This document shows positions 1 to 8,879 of a stretch of DNA of 64,000 nt, piece by piece. Every line of letters begins with the position of its first letter. Position 1 is the stretch's first letter. Source of the DNA: Mycobacterium sp. D16R12 (lineage in GTDB: Bacteria; Actinomycetota; Actinomycetes; Mycobacteriales; Mycobacteriaceae). Below the pieces are notes generated by a model, which saw nothing but the letters and a program-made list of their open reading frames with translations, searched no databases and was not told the origin of the DNA. Both the position numbers and the translations under genes were made by a program. The DNA is taken from the NCBI RefSeq assembly GCF_002013465.1, contig NZ_MAFC01000012.1, forward strand, positions 1 through 64,000. Reading direction: 5' to 3'.

Positions 1-265
1 CGAGTACTACTGACCGTATTGGAGAGCTGCGCGTCGATCAAGGTTTTCGCTGAACTGGGCACGCGTGGGGGGCCAATTCGGTCCGGGACATGGGGCTGTC
101 AGCAGATAGACGGCCGATCGTCGGCAGGGCTGAACCCTTGCGATTGAACTTCCTGCCGTGTCGAGCGGTCTCGCCTTTGGTCAGGTGATAGTCGTTGACG
201 CGCCCCCAAGGGGGTCGGGTCAGCCGATCCAACGCCAGCACTGCGGCGTTCCAGTTCGTAGATGC
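1..265. other. Left-edge region with no recognisable gene
   Basis: This stretch precedes the first tRNA gene. The only open frame of note, on the minus strand at 38-241, gives a 67-residue arginine-, proline- and threonine-rich product with no motif and no ribosome binding site. I treat it as non-coding or as the tail of something outside the window. Confidence 0.4.
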
Positions 266-339
266 TGGAGCGGGTGACGGGAATCGAACCCGCGTAGCTA
301 GTTTGGAAGACTAGGGCTCTACCATTGAGCTACACCCGC
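266..339 (-). tRNA. tRNA-Gly (anticodon TCC)
   Basis: Read on the minus strand the gene starts GCGGGTGTAGCTCAATGGTA and ends with CACCCGC, a T discriminator and an encoded CCA (266-268). The acceptor stem pairs over 7 bp. The anticodon loop is CTTCCAA, so the anticodon is TCC (glycine GGA/GGG codons). The T-arm GGTTCGATTCC is canonical. It is divergent from the following tRNA-Pro gene. Confidence 0.95.
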
Positions 340-469
340 ATGCGTGCGAGGTTGTCCCGCACGCGCTGACGAATGTACAGCGCCGGGGCGGATCAAATCC
401 AATTCATACCGTTGCATGTTGAGGCCGTAAGATCGCTTCGTCTTGCCGGAAGTGTGGACGCAGGTCCGA

Positions 470-543
470 CGGGGTGTAGCGCAGCTTGGTAGCGCATCCG
501 CTTTGGGAGCGGAGGGTCGCAGGTTCAAATCCTGTCACCCCGA
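470..543 (+). tRNA. tRNA-Pro (anticodon TGG)
   Basis: The 74-nt gene starts CGGGGTGTAGCGCAGCTTGG and ends CACCCCG-A; its acceptor stem pairs over 7 bp. The anticodon loop CTTTGGGAG carries TGG, reading proline CCN codons. The T-arm is GGTTCAAATCC. No CCA is encoded (ACA follows). It lies 66 nt upstream of tig, and the same tRNA-tig order is found in other mycobacteria. Confidence 0.95.
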
Positions 544-609
544 CAGCACGACAGCACGAAGAACCGCAGGTCAGGACGATCTGCCGCGAACTATGAAGGA
601 GCACTGCAC

Positions 610-2091
610 GTGAAGAGCACCGTCGAAAAGCTGAGCCCGACCCGGGTTCGCATCAACGTCGAGGTTCCCTTCGCAGAGCTCGAACCAGACTTTTCCAAGG
701 CGTACAAGGAGCTGGCCCAGCAGGTCCGCCTGCCCGGATTCCGTCCCGGCAAGGCTCCCGCCAAGCTGCTTGAGGCGCGCGTCGGCCGGGCCGCCGTGCT
801 GGAGCAGGTCGTCAACTCGGCGCTGCCGGGCCGGTACAGCGAGGCCGTCACCGCTTCCGACGTCAAGCCGCTCGGACAGCCGGAGATCGAGGTCACCAAG
901 ATCGAGGACGGCCAGGAGCTGACCTTCACCGCCGAGGTGGATGTGCGCCCCGAAATCGAGCTGCCCGACCTGAGCACGGTCGCCGTCACTGTCGAGCCCG
1001 TCACTGTTGAGGACTCCGAGGTCGATGCCGAGCTGGACGCGCTGCGTGCGCGGTTCGGGACCCTCAAGGGTGTCGAGCGTGCCGCCCAGGACGGCGACTT
1101 CGTATCGATCGACCTGTCGGCCACCGTGGGCGGCAAGGAGGTCGAGGAAGCCGCGACCACCGGTCTGTCCCACGAGATCGGCTCCGGGCAGCTGATCGAC
1201 GGCCTGGACGAGGCCATCATCGGCCTGAAGGCCGGCGAGGAGAAGGTGTTCAACACCACGCTGGCCGCCGGTGAATTCGCCGGACAGGACGCTGAGGTCA
1301 CCGTCAAGGTCGGGTCGATCAAGGAGCGCGAGCTTCCTGCGGCCGACGACGACTTTGCCCAGCTGGCAAGCGAATTCGACACCATTGGCGAGCTCAAGGA
1401 CAGCCTCATCGAGCAGGTGAAGGGGCGCAAGCGCATCGCGCAGGCCGACGAGATCCGCGATGAGACCATCACCGCGCTGCTCGCAGCGGTCGAGATCCCG
1501 GTGCCCGAGAAGATCCTCGAAGAGCAGATCGGCAACAGCCTGCATGAGGCCGTTCACGGTCTGGACCACAACGAGGAGAAGCTCAACGAACTGCTCGAGG
1601 AGCAGGGCACCTCGCGTGAGGAGTTCGACAAGGACCTGCGTGAGTCCGCGACCAAGTCCATCAAGACCGAGTTGCTGCTCGATGTGATCGCCGACAAGTT
1701 CGACATCAACGTCGACCAGCAGGACCTCACCGAGCGTCTGGTCCTCATGTCGCGTCAGTACGGCATCGAGCCGCAGCAGCTGGTGCAGTACCTGACCCAG
1801 CAGCAGCAGTTGCCCGGCCTCTACGTCGACGTGCGCCGCGGTAAGGCCATCGCCGAGGTCATCCGTCAGGCCAAGGTGACCGACTCCACTGGCGCCGATG
1901 TCGACGTCGACGCCGTGCTGGGGCCGCGTCGCGGCGGGGGCGAAGAGGCGGGCGCCGGCGCCGATACAGCCGCCGAGGAGAACGCGGACAAGGGCAAGAA
2001 GAAGAGCAAGGACGAGGACAAGTCCGAAAAGTCCGAGAAGAAAGCCAAGAAGAAGAGCAAGGACGACGCCGGAGAAGCAGCCGACGCCTAA
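610..2091 (+). CDS. tig: Trigger factor (ribosome-associated chaperone and prolyl isomerase)
   Basis: The 493-residue product binds the ribosome next to the polypeptide exit tunnel and shields nascent chains in the cytosol. The N-terminal ribosome-binding domain carries the signature GFRPGK at about residues 43-48. An FKBP-type peptidyl-prolyl isomerase domain follows at about 160-245, then the helical substrate cradle. The last 40 residues are a lysine-, serine- and aspartate-rich tail (repeated KKKSKDE-like units) that is longer than in E. coli but usual for actinobacteria. The GTG start at 610 is supported by GAAGGAG about 8 nt upstream. It precedes the clpP1-clpP2 operon, so folding and degradation functions are neighbours. 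Identification is secure. Confidence 0.97.
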   Translation: MKSTVEKLSPTRVRINVEVPFAELEPDFSKAYKELAQQVRLPGFRPGKAPAKLLEARVGRAAVLEQVVNSALPGRYSEAVTASDVKPLGQPEIEVTKIEDGQELTFTAEVDVRPEIELPDLSTVAVTVEPVTVEDSEVDAELDALRARFGTLKGVERAAQDGDFVSIDLSATVGGKEVEEAATTGLSHEIGSGQLIDGLDEAIIGLKAGEEKVFNTTLAAGEFAGQDAEVTVKVGSIKERELPAADDDFAQLASEFDTIGELKDSLIEQVKGRKRIAQADEIRDETITALLAAVEIPVPEKILEEQIGNSLHEAVHGLDHNEEKLNELLEEQGTSREEFDKDLRESATKSIKTELLLDVIADKFDINVDQQDLTERLVLMSRQYGIEPQQLVQYLTQQQQLPGLYVDVRRGKAIAEVIRQAKVTDSTGADVDVDAVLGPRRGGGEEAGAGADTAAEENADKGKKKSKDEDKSEKSEKKAKKKSKDDAGEAADA

Positions 2092-2250
2092 ATGATGCCG
2101 TGATGAGCCATTAAGGCGAGGAACATCACGCTCTGAGCGAACTCGCCCGTTGTGGGGAGTGCGCAGCCGCCGATGTTGGTTAATGTCGGCAGTACACGGA
2201 ATTGGTTCTCAAGTGAAACCCCGAAGTGCTAGACGAAGGCAGGTTGCACA

Positions 2251-2853
2251 GTGACTGAAATGCGTTCGGCGACAGCCGGGCTCAACCTCATCGACTCGGT
2301 GTATGAGCGCCTGCTCTCCGAGCGCATCATTTTCCTGGGCCAGCAGGTGGACGACGACATCGCCAACCGGCTATGCGCGCAGATCCTGCTGCTGACCGCG
2401 GAGGACCCCACCAAGGACATCCACCTCTACATCAACTCGCCCGGTGGCTCGATCAGCGCCGGCATGGCGATCTTCGACACCATGCAGCTCTCCGAGTGCG
2501 ATATCGCCACCTACGCGATGGGTATGGCGGCCTCCATGGGCGAGTTCTTGCTGGCGGCAGGCACCAAGGGCAAGCGGCATGCCCTGCAGCACGCCCGCAT
2601 CCTCATGCACCAGCCGCTTGGTGGGGTGACCGGCAGCGCGTCCGATATCGCCATCCAGGCCGAGCAGTTCCAGGTCATCAAGAAGGAAATGTTCCGCCTG
2701 AACGCCGAGTTCACCGGCAAGACCGTCGAACAGATCGAGACCGATTCGGACCGTGACCGCTGGTTCACCGCGCCGGAGGCCCTGGAATACGGCTTCGTCG
2801 ATCAGATCATCACCCGCGCAAACCTGAACGGCAGCAAGGGAGCCGCAAAGTGA
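2251..2853 (+). CDS. clpP1: ATP-dependent Clp protease proteolytic subunit 1
   Basis: A 200-residue serine peptidase. The catalytic triad is visible as Ser95 (GMAASMG), His120 (LMHQP) and Asp169 (DSDRDR). Mycobacteria assemble one heptameric ring of ClpP1 and one of ClpP2 into a mixed tetradecamer fed by ClpX or ClpC1; both subunits are essential in studied species. Its stop overlaps the start of clpP2 by 4 nt, so the two are translationally coupled, fitting the need for equal amounts. The 158-nt gap after tig probably carries the operon promoter. Confidence 0.97.
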   Translation: MTEMRSATAGLNLIDSVYERLLSERIIFLGQQVDDDIANRLCAQILLLTAEDPTKDIHLYINSPGGSISAGMAIFDTMQLSECDIATYAMGMAASMGEFLLAAGTKGKRHALQHARILMHQPLGGVTGSASDIAIQAEQFQVIKKEMFRLNAEFTGKTVEQIETDSDRDRWFTAPEALEYGFVDQIITRANLNGSKGAAK

Positions 2854-3506
2854 TCAGCAAGCACCTCAACCCCGAATTGGCCCCGCAAGCCCGGTACATC
2901 CTGCCTTCGTTCATCGAGCACTCGAGCTTCGGTGTCAAGGAGTCCAACCCGTACAACAAGCTGTTCGAGGAGCGCATCATCTTCCTCGGCGTGCAGGTGG
3001 ACGACGCCTCGGCCAACGACATCATGGCTCAGCTGCTGGTGCTGGAGTCGCTGGATCCCGATCGTGAGATCACCATGTACATCAACTCCCCGGGTGGCTC
3101 GTTCACCTCGTTGATGGCGATCTACGACACCATGCAGTACGTCCGCTCCGATATCCGCACGGTGGTACTGGGGCAGGCCGCATCGGCCGCCGCGGTGCTG
3201 CTCGCCGCGGGAACCCCCGGGAAGCGGATGGCGCTGCCCAACGCTCGCGTGCTCATTCACCAGCCGTCCCTGTCGGGAGTCATCCAGGGCCAGTTCACCG
3301 ACCTGGAGATCCAGGCCAAGGAGATCGAGCGCATGCGGGTGCTGCAGGAAACCACCCTGTCCCGGCACACCGGTAAGGCCGAAGAGGTCATCCGCAAGGA
3401 CACCGATCGCGACAAGATCTTCACGGCCGAAGAGGCCAAGGAGTACGGGATCATCGACGTCGTCTTGGAGTACCGGAAGCTTTCGGCGACCAGCGCCGCT
3501 TCGTAA
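2850..3506 (+). CDS. clpP2: ATP-dependent Clp protease proteolytic subunit 2
   Basis: The 218-residue second ClpP paralogue. Ser112 (GQAASAA), His137 (LIHQP) and Asp188 (DTDRDK) form the triad. It has an N-terminal extension of roughly 20 residues relative to ClpP1, normally removed by autoprocessing in this subunit. It starts with GTG inside the end of clpP1 (GTGA overlap). In mycobacteria the ClpP2 ring is the face on which the ATPases dock, which is family knowledge and not visible in the sequence. Confidence 0.97.
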   Translation: MISKHLNPELAPQARYILPSFIEHSSFGVKESNPYNKLFEERIIFLGVQVDDASANDIMAQLLVLESLDPDREITMYINSPGGSFTSLMAIYDTMQYVRSDIRTVVLGQAASAAAVLLAAGTPGKRMALPNARVLIHQPSLSGVIQGQFTDLEIQAKEIERMRVLQETTLSRHTGKAEEVIRKDTDRDKIFTAEEAKEYGIIDVVLEYRKLSATSAAS

Positions 3507-3723
3507 CGGTTGCGACACACCGGTGTCGGTCGCGCGTCATCGGGTGCCGCAGTCGGTGTGAGGCGATATGTTCTCCAGCACGGCGGGCGTAAATGCCGTC
3601 GGTGCTATTCGGTTTATCGGTCGCGGGGTGTCCGGTATTGCGGGTAGCGTCGGGACGAACAGGTCAGAGGACGTGTTGACACCACGATCCACCACCGCGT
3701 GACAGGAAGTAGGACTGGCCACC

Positions 3724-5004
3724 ATGGCACGTATTGGAGACGGCGGCGACTTGCTGAAATGCTCATTCTGCGGAAAGAGCCAGAAGCAGGTCAAGAAGCT
3801 CATTGCCGGCCCCGGCGTGTACATCTGCGATGAATGCATCGACCTCTGCAACGAGATCATCGAAGAGGAACTGGCCGACGCCGACGACGTCAAGCTTGAT
3901 GAGCTGCCCAAGCCCGTCGAGATCCGTGACTTCCTGGAGAACTACGTCATCGGCCAGGACAACGCGAAGAAGACGCTGGCCGTCGCCGTCTACAACCACT
4001 ACAAGCGCATCCAGGCCGGCGACAAGGCCCGTGACGCTCGCGGTGAGACCGTTGAGCTGGCCAAATCCAATATCTTGATGCTGGGCCCGACCGGCTGCGG
4101 CAAGACCTACCTTGCGCAGACCCTTGCCAAGATGCTCAACGTGCCGTTCGCCATCGCCGACGCCACCGCCCTCACTGAAGCCGGATACGTGGGCGAGGAT
4201 GTCGAGAACATTCTCCTCAAGCTGATTCAGGCCGCCGACTACGACGTGAAGCGCGCCGAGACCGGCATCATCTACATCGACGAGGTCGACAAGATCGCCC
4301 GCAAGAGCGAGAACCCGTCGATCACCCGTGATGTGTCGGGCGAGGGCGTGCAGCAGGCGCTGCTGAAGATCCTGGAAGGCACCCAGGCCTCGGTGCCCCC
4401 GCAGGGCGGCCGCAAGCACCCGCACCAGGAGTTCATCCAGATCGACACCACGAACGTGCTGTTCATCGTGGCCGGTGCCTTCGCGGGCCTGGAGAAGATC
4501 GTGTCCGATCGTGTCGGCAAGCGCGGCCTGGGCTTCGGTGCCGAGGTCAAGTCGAAGGCCGATATCGACACCACCGATCACTTCGCCGAGGTCATGCCGG
4601 AGGACCTGATCAAGTTCGGGCTCATCCCCGAGTTCATCGGCCGACTGCCGATCGTCGCCTCGGTCACCAACCTGGACCGCGAATCGCTCATCACGATCCT
4701 GTCTGAGCCGAAGAATGCGTTGGTCAAGCAGTACACCCGGCTCTTCGAGATGGATGGCGTCGAGCTTGAATTCGAGCAGGACGCGCTTGAGGCCATTGCC
4801 GATCAGGCCATCCACCGTGGTACCGGGGCCCGCGGGCTGCGCGCCATCATGGAGGAAGTGCTCCAGCCGGTGATGTACGACATCCCGAGCCGCGACGACG
4901 TCGCCAAGGTTGTGGTGACTAGGGAGACCGTCATCGACAACGTGCTGCCGACCATCGTGCCGCGTAAGCCCTCGCGTACCGAGCGGCGCGACAAGTCTGC
5001 ATAG
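3724..5004 (+). CDS. clpX: Clp protease ATP-binding unfoldase ClpX
   Basis: The 426-residue AAA+ unfoldase delivers tagged substrates to ClpP1P2. An N-terminal zinc-binding domain has Cys13, Cys16, Cys35 and Cys38 (CSFC and CDEC). Walker A is GPTGCGKT at 121-128 and Walker [10 protein letters not shown] at 182-190; a full C-terminal small domain follows. The gene is 217 nt from clpP2 on the same strand and may have its own promoter in that gap. The ATG is preceded by AGGAAGTAGG about 10 nt upstream. Length and motifs are complete. Confidence 0.97.
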   Translation: MARIGDGGDLLKCSFCGKSQKQVKKLIAGPGVYICDECIDLCNEIIEEELADADDVKLDELPKPVEIRDFLENYVIGQDNAKKTLAVAVYNHYKRIQAGDKARDARGETVELAKSNILMLGPTGCGKTYLAQTLAKMLNVPFAIADATALTEAGYVGEDVENILLKLIQAADYDVKRAETGIIYIDEVDKIARKSENPSITRDVSGEGVQQALLKILEGTQASVPPQGGRKHPHQEFIQIDTTNVLFIVAGAFAGLEKIVSDRVGKRGLGFGAEVKSKADIDTTDHFAEVMPEDLIKFGLIPEFIGRLPIVASVTNLDRESLITILSEPKNALVKQYTRLFEMDGVELEFEQDALEAIADQAIHRGTGARGLRAIMEEVLQPVMYDIPSRDDVAKVVVTRETVIDNVLPTIVPRKPSRTERRDKSA

Positions 5005-5013
5005 CTCGTTGCC

Positions 5014-5634
5014 ATGAGCGCCATGGAATTGGCGCGGGCAGAGCGTATCGATCTCGCGAATTTCCTGGCGGGGCTTACCCCCGAGCAGTGGGATGCGCGG
5101 ACCCTCTGCACTAGATGGCGGGTGCGAGACGTGGTCGCGCACATGATCGGATACGAGGATCTGCGCCCCGCCGCGTTCTTCCCCCGAGTCATCAAGGGTG
5201 GCTTCAATCCGAACCGGATCAACGCCAACCGCCTTGGCGAGCTCGCCGGCCGCACCCCCGAACAGCTGTTGGAGATGGTCCGCGTCTCGGAGACGCCGCG
5301 CTCCCTGACATCGGGATTTGGCGGCCGGATTGCCTTGCTGGACGGCATAGTCCATCAACAGGACATCCGTCGCCCGCTCGGGATCCCGCGCGAGATTCCG
5401 GGGGAACGCATGCGCGTCGCCATGGATTTCGCGCGGTGGGCGCCGCCGATACGAGGCGCGCTGCGTGCCCGCGGTGTGCGGCTGGTGGCTACCGACCTCG
5501 ACTGGTCACGAGGCAGCGGGCCCGAGGTCACCGGACCCGCCGAGGCGCTGCTGATGGCGATGGCCGCACGCCCCTGCGCGCTCGCGGATCTCGAAGGCCC
5601 GGGTAAATCGACCCTGGCGCAACATATTTCGTAA
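5014..5634 (+). CDS. Maleylpyruvate isomerase-like (DinB/TIGR03083-type) protein
   Basis: A 206-residue protein of the actinobacterial DinB-related family often named mycothiol-dependent maleylpyruvate isomerase-like. The family pattern is visible: an N-terminal LTPEQWDARTLC segment, VRDVVAHMIGYE with the first metal-type histidine (about residue 46), and a later DGIVHQQDIRRPLG segment with histidine and aspartate. These residues usually form a metal site on a four-helix bundle. The substrate is unknown. It begins 10 nt after clpX without a clear Shine-Dalgarno sequence and could be read through from clpX. A second family member lies at 48705-49442. Confidence 0.7.
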   Translation: MSAMELARAERIDLANFLAGLTPEQWDARTLCTRWRVRDVVAHMIGYEDLRPAAFFPRVIKGGFNPNRINANRLGELAGRTPEQLLEMVRVSETPRSLTSGFGGRIALLDGIVHQQDIRRPLGIPREIPGERMRVAMDFARWAPPIRGALRARGVRLVATDLDWSRGSGPEVTGPAEALLMAMAARPCALADLEGPGKSTLAQHIS

Positions 5635-5654
5635 ACCCTCGTAAGCTGGAGGTG

Positions 5655-6194
5655 ATGTCCACCGAGTTCATGAGCCAGCCGACGCTAGAGGGACCAACGC
5701 TCACCCTGCGTCCGTTGCAAGACGACGACCTTGAGCCGCTGTACCGCGCCGCCAGTGATCCGCTCATCTGGGCGCAACACCCGAGTTCGGACCGTCACCA
5801 GCGGCCGGTCTTCGAGAAGTGGTTTGTGGAGGCTCTCGCCGCGAGATCGCTTGTCATCATCGATCACTCCACCGGGGAGATGATCGGCTCTTCTCGTTTT
5901 TACGAGTGGGACCCGGACAAGCGCGAGGTCGCGATCGGATACACGTTCATCACACGCGAATACTGGGGCGGCACGGTGAACGCCGAGCTCAAGACGCTCA
6001 TGCTGGATTACGCGTTCATCAACGCGGACCTGGTGTGGTTCCATGTGGCCGCGGACAACCTGCGCTCGCAGAAGGCGCTCGCCAAGATCGGTGCTCATGA
6101 GCATCACCGCCAGCCGCGGGAGATCAACGGCGCGCTGGAGGACTACGTCTACTTCACCATCACCGCGGCCGACTGGCGCGAAGCCTCCGACTGA
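5655..6194 (+). CDS. GNAT-family N-acetyltransferase
   Basis: A protein of about 180 residues resembling the RimJ/RimL-type acetyltransferases. It has the LEGPTLTLRPLQDDDLEPLY opening typical of this group, a central GSSRFYEWD...VAIGYTFI strand pair, and a C-terminal LRSQKALAKIGAHE segment corresponding to the acetyl-CoA binding region (N/S..A..lek.GF in the family). It probably acetylates a small molecule or a protein N-terminus. GGAGGTG overlaps an in-frame GTG at 5652 directly before the ATG at 5655, so the exact start is uncertain; an ATG at 5670 is possible. Confidence 0.75.
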   Translation: MSTEFMSQPTLEGPTLTLRPLQDDDLEPLYRAASDPLIWAQHPSSDRHQRPVFEKWFVEALAARSLVIIDHSTGEMIGSSRFYEWDPDKREVAIGYTFITREYWGGTVNAELKTLMLDYAFINADLVWFHVAADNLRSQKALAKIGAHEHHRQPREINGALEDYVYFTITAADWREASD

Positions 6195-6197
6195 ACA

Positions 6198-6224
6198 CCA
6201 CGTTCCCCGTCAAGCAGAACGTGG
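6198..6224. terminator. Hairpin between convergent genes
   Basis: The arms CCACGTTC (6198-6205) and GAACGTGG (6217-6224) pair perfectly over 8 bp with an 11-nt loop. It sits between the ends of the acetyltransferase gene and the minus-strand desaturase operon. No T-tract follows on either strand, as is common for proposed mycobacterial terminators. Confidence 0.4.
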
Positions 6225-6242
6225 CGCCGGGTCGACGACCAA

Positions 6243-6473
6243 TCAGCGTGTAACCGGATCCTCGTCGACATCCACCTCGGACCGAGCGCTGTCCTGCTCG
6301 GCGCGCTGGGCCGCCTCGCGCATCTCGAAGGCATCCGTGGCGATCTCGCCGAGCTGCCGGGTGACGTCCACCACCGCGTTGGTGATGATCTTGGCGATCT
6401 CACCCACATGCTCGGCGGTCGACGACACGACTTCTTGGGCCAGGTCCTTATTGCGTTCGAACTTGCTCACCAC
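6243..6473 (-). CDS. Small helical protein, last gene of the desaturase operon
   Basis: A 76-residue protein with no signal or membrane segment. Residues 8-60 look like a continuous amphipathic helix with evenly spaced hydrophobics (VVSSTAEHVGEIAKIITNAV), followed by an acidic tail. I do not recognise a family. It starts (GTG 6473, or GTG 6470) 10 nt after the desaturase stop, with the TAGGTTAGGT ribosome binding region overlapping that stop codon, so it is very likely co-transcribed. A role as a partner or adaptor of the desaturase is inference from position only. Confidence 0.65.
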   Translation of the reverse strand: MVSKFERNKDLAQEVVSSTAEHVGEIAKIITNAVVDVTRQLGEIATDAFEMREAAQRAEQDSARSEVDVDEDPVTR

Positions 6474-6483
6474 GACACCTAAC

Positions 6484-7653
6484 CTACGCGTCTACCAGCT
6501 CGCCGCGCACGTCAACCACCACGACCTCGGCCGGTTGACTGGCGTTCTTCTCCCTGTCGATGTGCACCACAAGCTCCTGCTCGCCGCGGAGCCAGCCGTT
6601 GGGCAGGGACAACCGGGCGATCTTCTTCCACGTGGATGAGAGCTGGGCGAAGAGGCCTCCCGTGTTGTAGGGCAGGCCGTACTTCTGGCACAGCTCGCGC
6701 ACCTCGCCGGCCATCTCCGGGTAGCGGTTGGCGGGCAGGTCCGGGAACAGGTGATGTTCGATCTGGTGCGACAGGTTGCCGCTCATGATGTGAAAGAGCC
6801 GGCTGCCCTCGATATTCGCCGAGCCAAGCAGCTGCCGGACGTACCATTCGCCACGCGTCTCGTTGGCGGTCTCCTCCTTGGAGAAGGTCTGAGTGCCGGA
6901 CGGGAAGTGTCCGCAGAAGATGATCGAGAAGGTCCACACGTTGCGTACGAAATTCGCTGACATGTTGCCCAGGAAGGTGATCGGAAACAGTGGGCCGGTG
7001 AGTGCCGGGAAGATCACGTAGTCCTTGAGAACCTGCTTACTGGCCTTGCGCCACATGCCCTTGATCAACGGCTTGAGGTCGTACCACTTGCGCTTGCCCC
7101 TCACGATGTTCTCGGCCTCAAGCTCGTGCACCATGACGCCCCACTCGAAGAACAGCATCAGGGCGGTCGCCCACGCCAGGTTGCCCAGGTAGTAAGGGTT
7201 CCACTTCTGTTCGGGTGCCATGCGCAGGATGCCGTAGCCCACGTCGCGGTCCATGTCGACGATGTTGGTGTAGGTGTGGTGCAGGTAGTTGTGTGAGTGC
7301 CGCCACTGGTCGGCGGGGCACACCGTGTCCCATTCGAACTCGCGCGAATTGAGGCCCTTTTCGCGCATCCAGTCGTACTGGCCGTGCATGACGTTGTGGC
7401 CGATCTCCATGTTGTCGAGGATCTTGGAGACGGACAGCGCGCCCACCGCGGCGAGCCACACCGGTGGGATGAACCCCAGGTACATCAGGGCGCGTCCGGC
7501 GGCCTCGCAGCCGCGTTGTGTCTTGATGATGGAGTAGATGTACTCGCGGTCACGGTCGCCCAGATCGGCGACAATGCGCTCGCGCAAATCATCGAGGTCC
7601 TTGCCCAGCGCCTCGATATCGGATGCGCTGATGGTGATTTCGTTGCTTGGCAT
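6484..7653 (-). CDS. Membrane fatty acid desaturase (DesA3-like acyl-CoA/acyl-lipid desaturase)
   Basis: A 389-residue integral-membrane desaturase. The three histidine clusters that hold the di-iron centre are present: HNVMH at 86-90, HSHNYLHH at 119-126, and HQIEHH near residue 305. Hydrophobic segments surround the first and lie between the second and third. The family introduces a cis double bond into acyl chains using O2 and electrons delivered by a reductase. The gene follows a flavin/2Fe-2S reductase on the same strand (21-nt gap), the same pairing as DesA3 and its reductase in M. tuberculosis (Rv3229c/Rv3230c). Whether the substrate is stearoyl-CoA or a membrane lipid cannot be told from sequence. 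Confidence 0.9.
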   Translation of the reverse strand: MPSNEITISASDIEALGKDLDDLRERIVADLGDRDREYIYSIIKTQRGCEAAGRALMYLGFIPPVWLAAVGALSVSKILDNMEIGHNVMHGQYDWMREKGLNSREFEWDTVCPADQWRHSHNYLHHTYTNIVDMDRDVGYGILRMAPEQKWNPYYLGNLAWATALMLFFEWGVMVHELEAENIVRGKRKWYDLKPLIKGMWRKASKQVLKDYVIFPALTGPLFPITFLGNMSANFVRNVWTFSIIFCGHFPSGTQTFSKEETANETRGEWYVRQLLGSANIEGSRLFHIMSGNLSHQIEHHLFPDLPANRYPEMAGEVRELCQKYGLPYNTGGLFAQLSSTWKKIARLSLPNGWLRGEQELVVHIDREKNASQPAEVVVVDVRGELVDA

Positions 7654-7674
7654 CTGACTTCTCCTTGAGGTCTG

Positions 7675-8766
7675 TTAGAGGTCGATCGAGACGTCACCGA
7701 CGGGGGCGGTGATGCAGAGCTGGATGTGCTGGTCGGGGTCGTCGTTCTCATCGCCGGTGCGCAGATTTCGGGTGCATCCGGATGTCTTCACCGCCGTGCA
7801 GGCGAAGCAGATTCCCATCCGGCAGCCGAATTCGGGTTGTAGCCCGGCGGCCTCGGCCTGTTCGAGGATGGGTCGGCCGTCGTTCTCGGCGGTGATGTCG
7901 GAGGAGGCAAATCGCAGCACGCCCCCGGACTCACCGGTGGTGCCCGACGTGGTGAGAGTGAACTCCTCGGTGTGCAGACGGTCGGAGAGCCCGCGCTCGG
8001 CGTACAGCGCGCTCACGGCCTCGTGTAGCGAGGGCGGTCCACACAGGAACGTCTGAGCGTCCGCACTCCAGGGCGCGATCGCATCGAGCTGGGCGGCACC
8101 GAAGTGCCGGCCGCCGTCGCGGGTGTACTCGGTGTGCACGGTTACCGATGGCACCTCGCCGAGGGCGGTGAGCTCGCGTGCGTACGCGTTGTCCGCGGCT
8201 GTCGGCGCGTAGTAGAGCACTGCGAGCTGGCCCGGGTACCCGTTGCCGATAAGTGTTCTCGCCATTGAGAGAACGGGTGTAATCCCACTGCCGGCCGCTA
8301 TCAGCACTGTCCGAATCGGACGAGGTGAGGGGAGGACGAACGTGCCGGCGGCCGGGGTGATGCTGTACACGTCACCGACCGCGGCGTGCTTGTACAGGTG
8401 GTTGGACACCAGCCCTTCGGGCCTGCGGGCGATGGTCAGCTCGATGATGTCGCGGGCGTCATCTGCGCAGGACGGTGAGAAGCAGCGGACGTGGCGCACG
8501 CCATCGATCACGACCCCCAGCTGGACGAACTGACCTGCGCGAAAGCCCTTGAACTGGTGGGTTGTGCGCAAGGTCAAGGTCACCGATCGGGTGGTGCGGC
8601 GCTGCACGCGAATGACGCGGGCGCGAGCTTCCTCCCAGGTGATCATCGGGTCGACGAGTTCGAGATACCGGTCGACCGCGTGCGGGGTGAGTGCGGCTGC
8701 CAGCAGCCGGCCCAGGGAGGACTCGGGGGTGAGGATGCGTCGGGTGGCTTTAGTTAGAAATGTCAT
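7675..8766 (-). CDS. Flavin/2Fe-2S ferredoxin reductase, electron donor to the desaturase
   Basis: A 363-residue oxidoreductase. An FAD-binding barrel (GFRAGQFVQLGV, and RCFSPS for flavin contact) is followed by an NAD(P)-binding domain (LIAAGSGITPVLSM) and a C-terminal plant-type 2Fe-2S domain with CRMGICFAC and a downstream Cys (NLRTGDENDD...LCI). It passes electrons from NADPH to the adjacent desaturase. The start is ATG 8766 because CGGAGGGAG lies 8 nt upstream; a longer open frame upstream runs through the promoter and is rejected. It is the first gene of the three-gene desaturase operon and is divergent from a TetR regulator. Confidence 0.9.
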   Translation of the reverse strand: MTFLTKATRRILTPESSLGRLLAAALTPHAVDRYLELVDPMITWEEARARVIRVQRRTTRSVTLTLRTTHQFKGFRAGQFVQLGVVIDGVRHVRCFSPSCADDARDIIELTIARRPEGLVSNHLYKHAAVGDVYSITPAAGTFVLPSPRPIRTVLIAAGSGITPVLSMARTLIGNGYPGQLAVLYYAPTAADNAYARELTALGEVPSVTVHTEYTRDGGRHFGAAQLDAIAPWSADAQTFLCGPPSLHEAVSALYAERGLSDRLHTEEFTLTTSGTTGESGGVLRFASSDITAENDGRPILEQAEAAGLQPEFGCRMGICFACTAVKTSGCTRNLRTGDENDDPDQHIQLCITAPVGDVSIDL

Positions 8767-8841
8767 TCGAACTCCCTCCGTTAGGTTAACGAATGTACAC
8801 TGAAATTGTGAACCAACATGCCCCCACTCAGTCAAGCCGTA

Positions 8842-8858
8842 ATGACCGTGTCGGTCAT
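8842..8858. promoter_or_regulatory. 17-bp palindrome, candidate operator
   Basis: ATGACCG (8842-8848), a 3-nt TGT centre, and CGGTCAT (8852-8858) form a perfect inverted repeat in the divergent promoter region of the desaturase operon and the TetR gene. It is 22 nt before the likely TetR start and 76 nt before the reductase start. Its size and symmetry suit a TetR-family dimer. Assignment to this regulator is inference. Confidence 0.5.
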
Positions 8859-8879
8859 CACAGCGATACAGTGACCGCT

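Noticed and set aside
571..1569. Long minus-strand open frames (up to 332 residues) opposite tig
   Set aside because: They mirror the codon bias of the high-GC sense gene, have leucine/glycine/valine/arginine-rich products without motifs, and lie wholly within a certain gene.
2092..2250. ClgR operator before clpP1
   Set aside because: ClgR controls clp genes in actinobacteria, but I could not find a convincing match; only a short GCGAACTCGC palindrome is present.
3763..5358. 531-residue minus-strand open frame opposite clpX
   Set aside because: Antisense frame of a high-GC gene with no motif; clpX is unambiguous.
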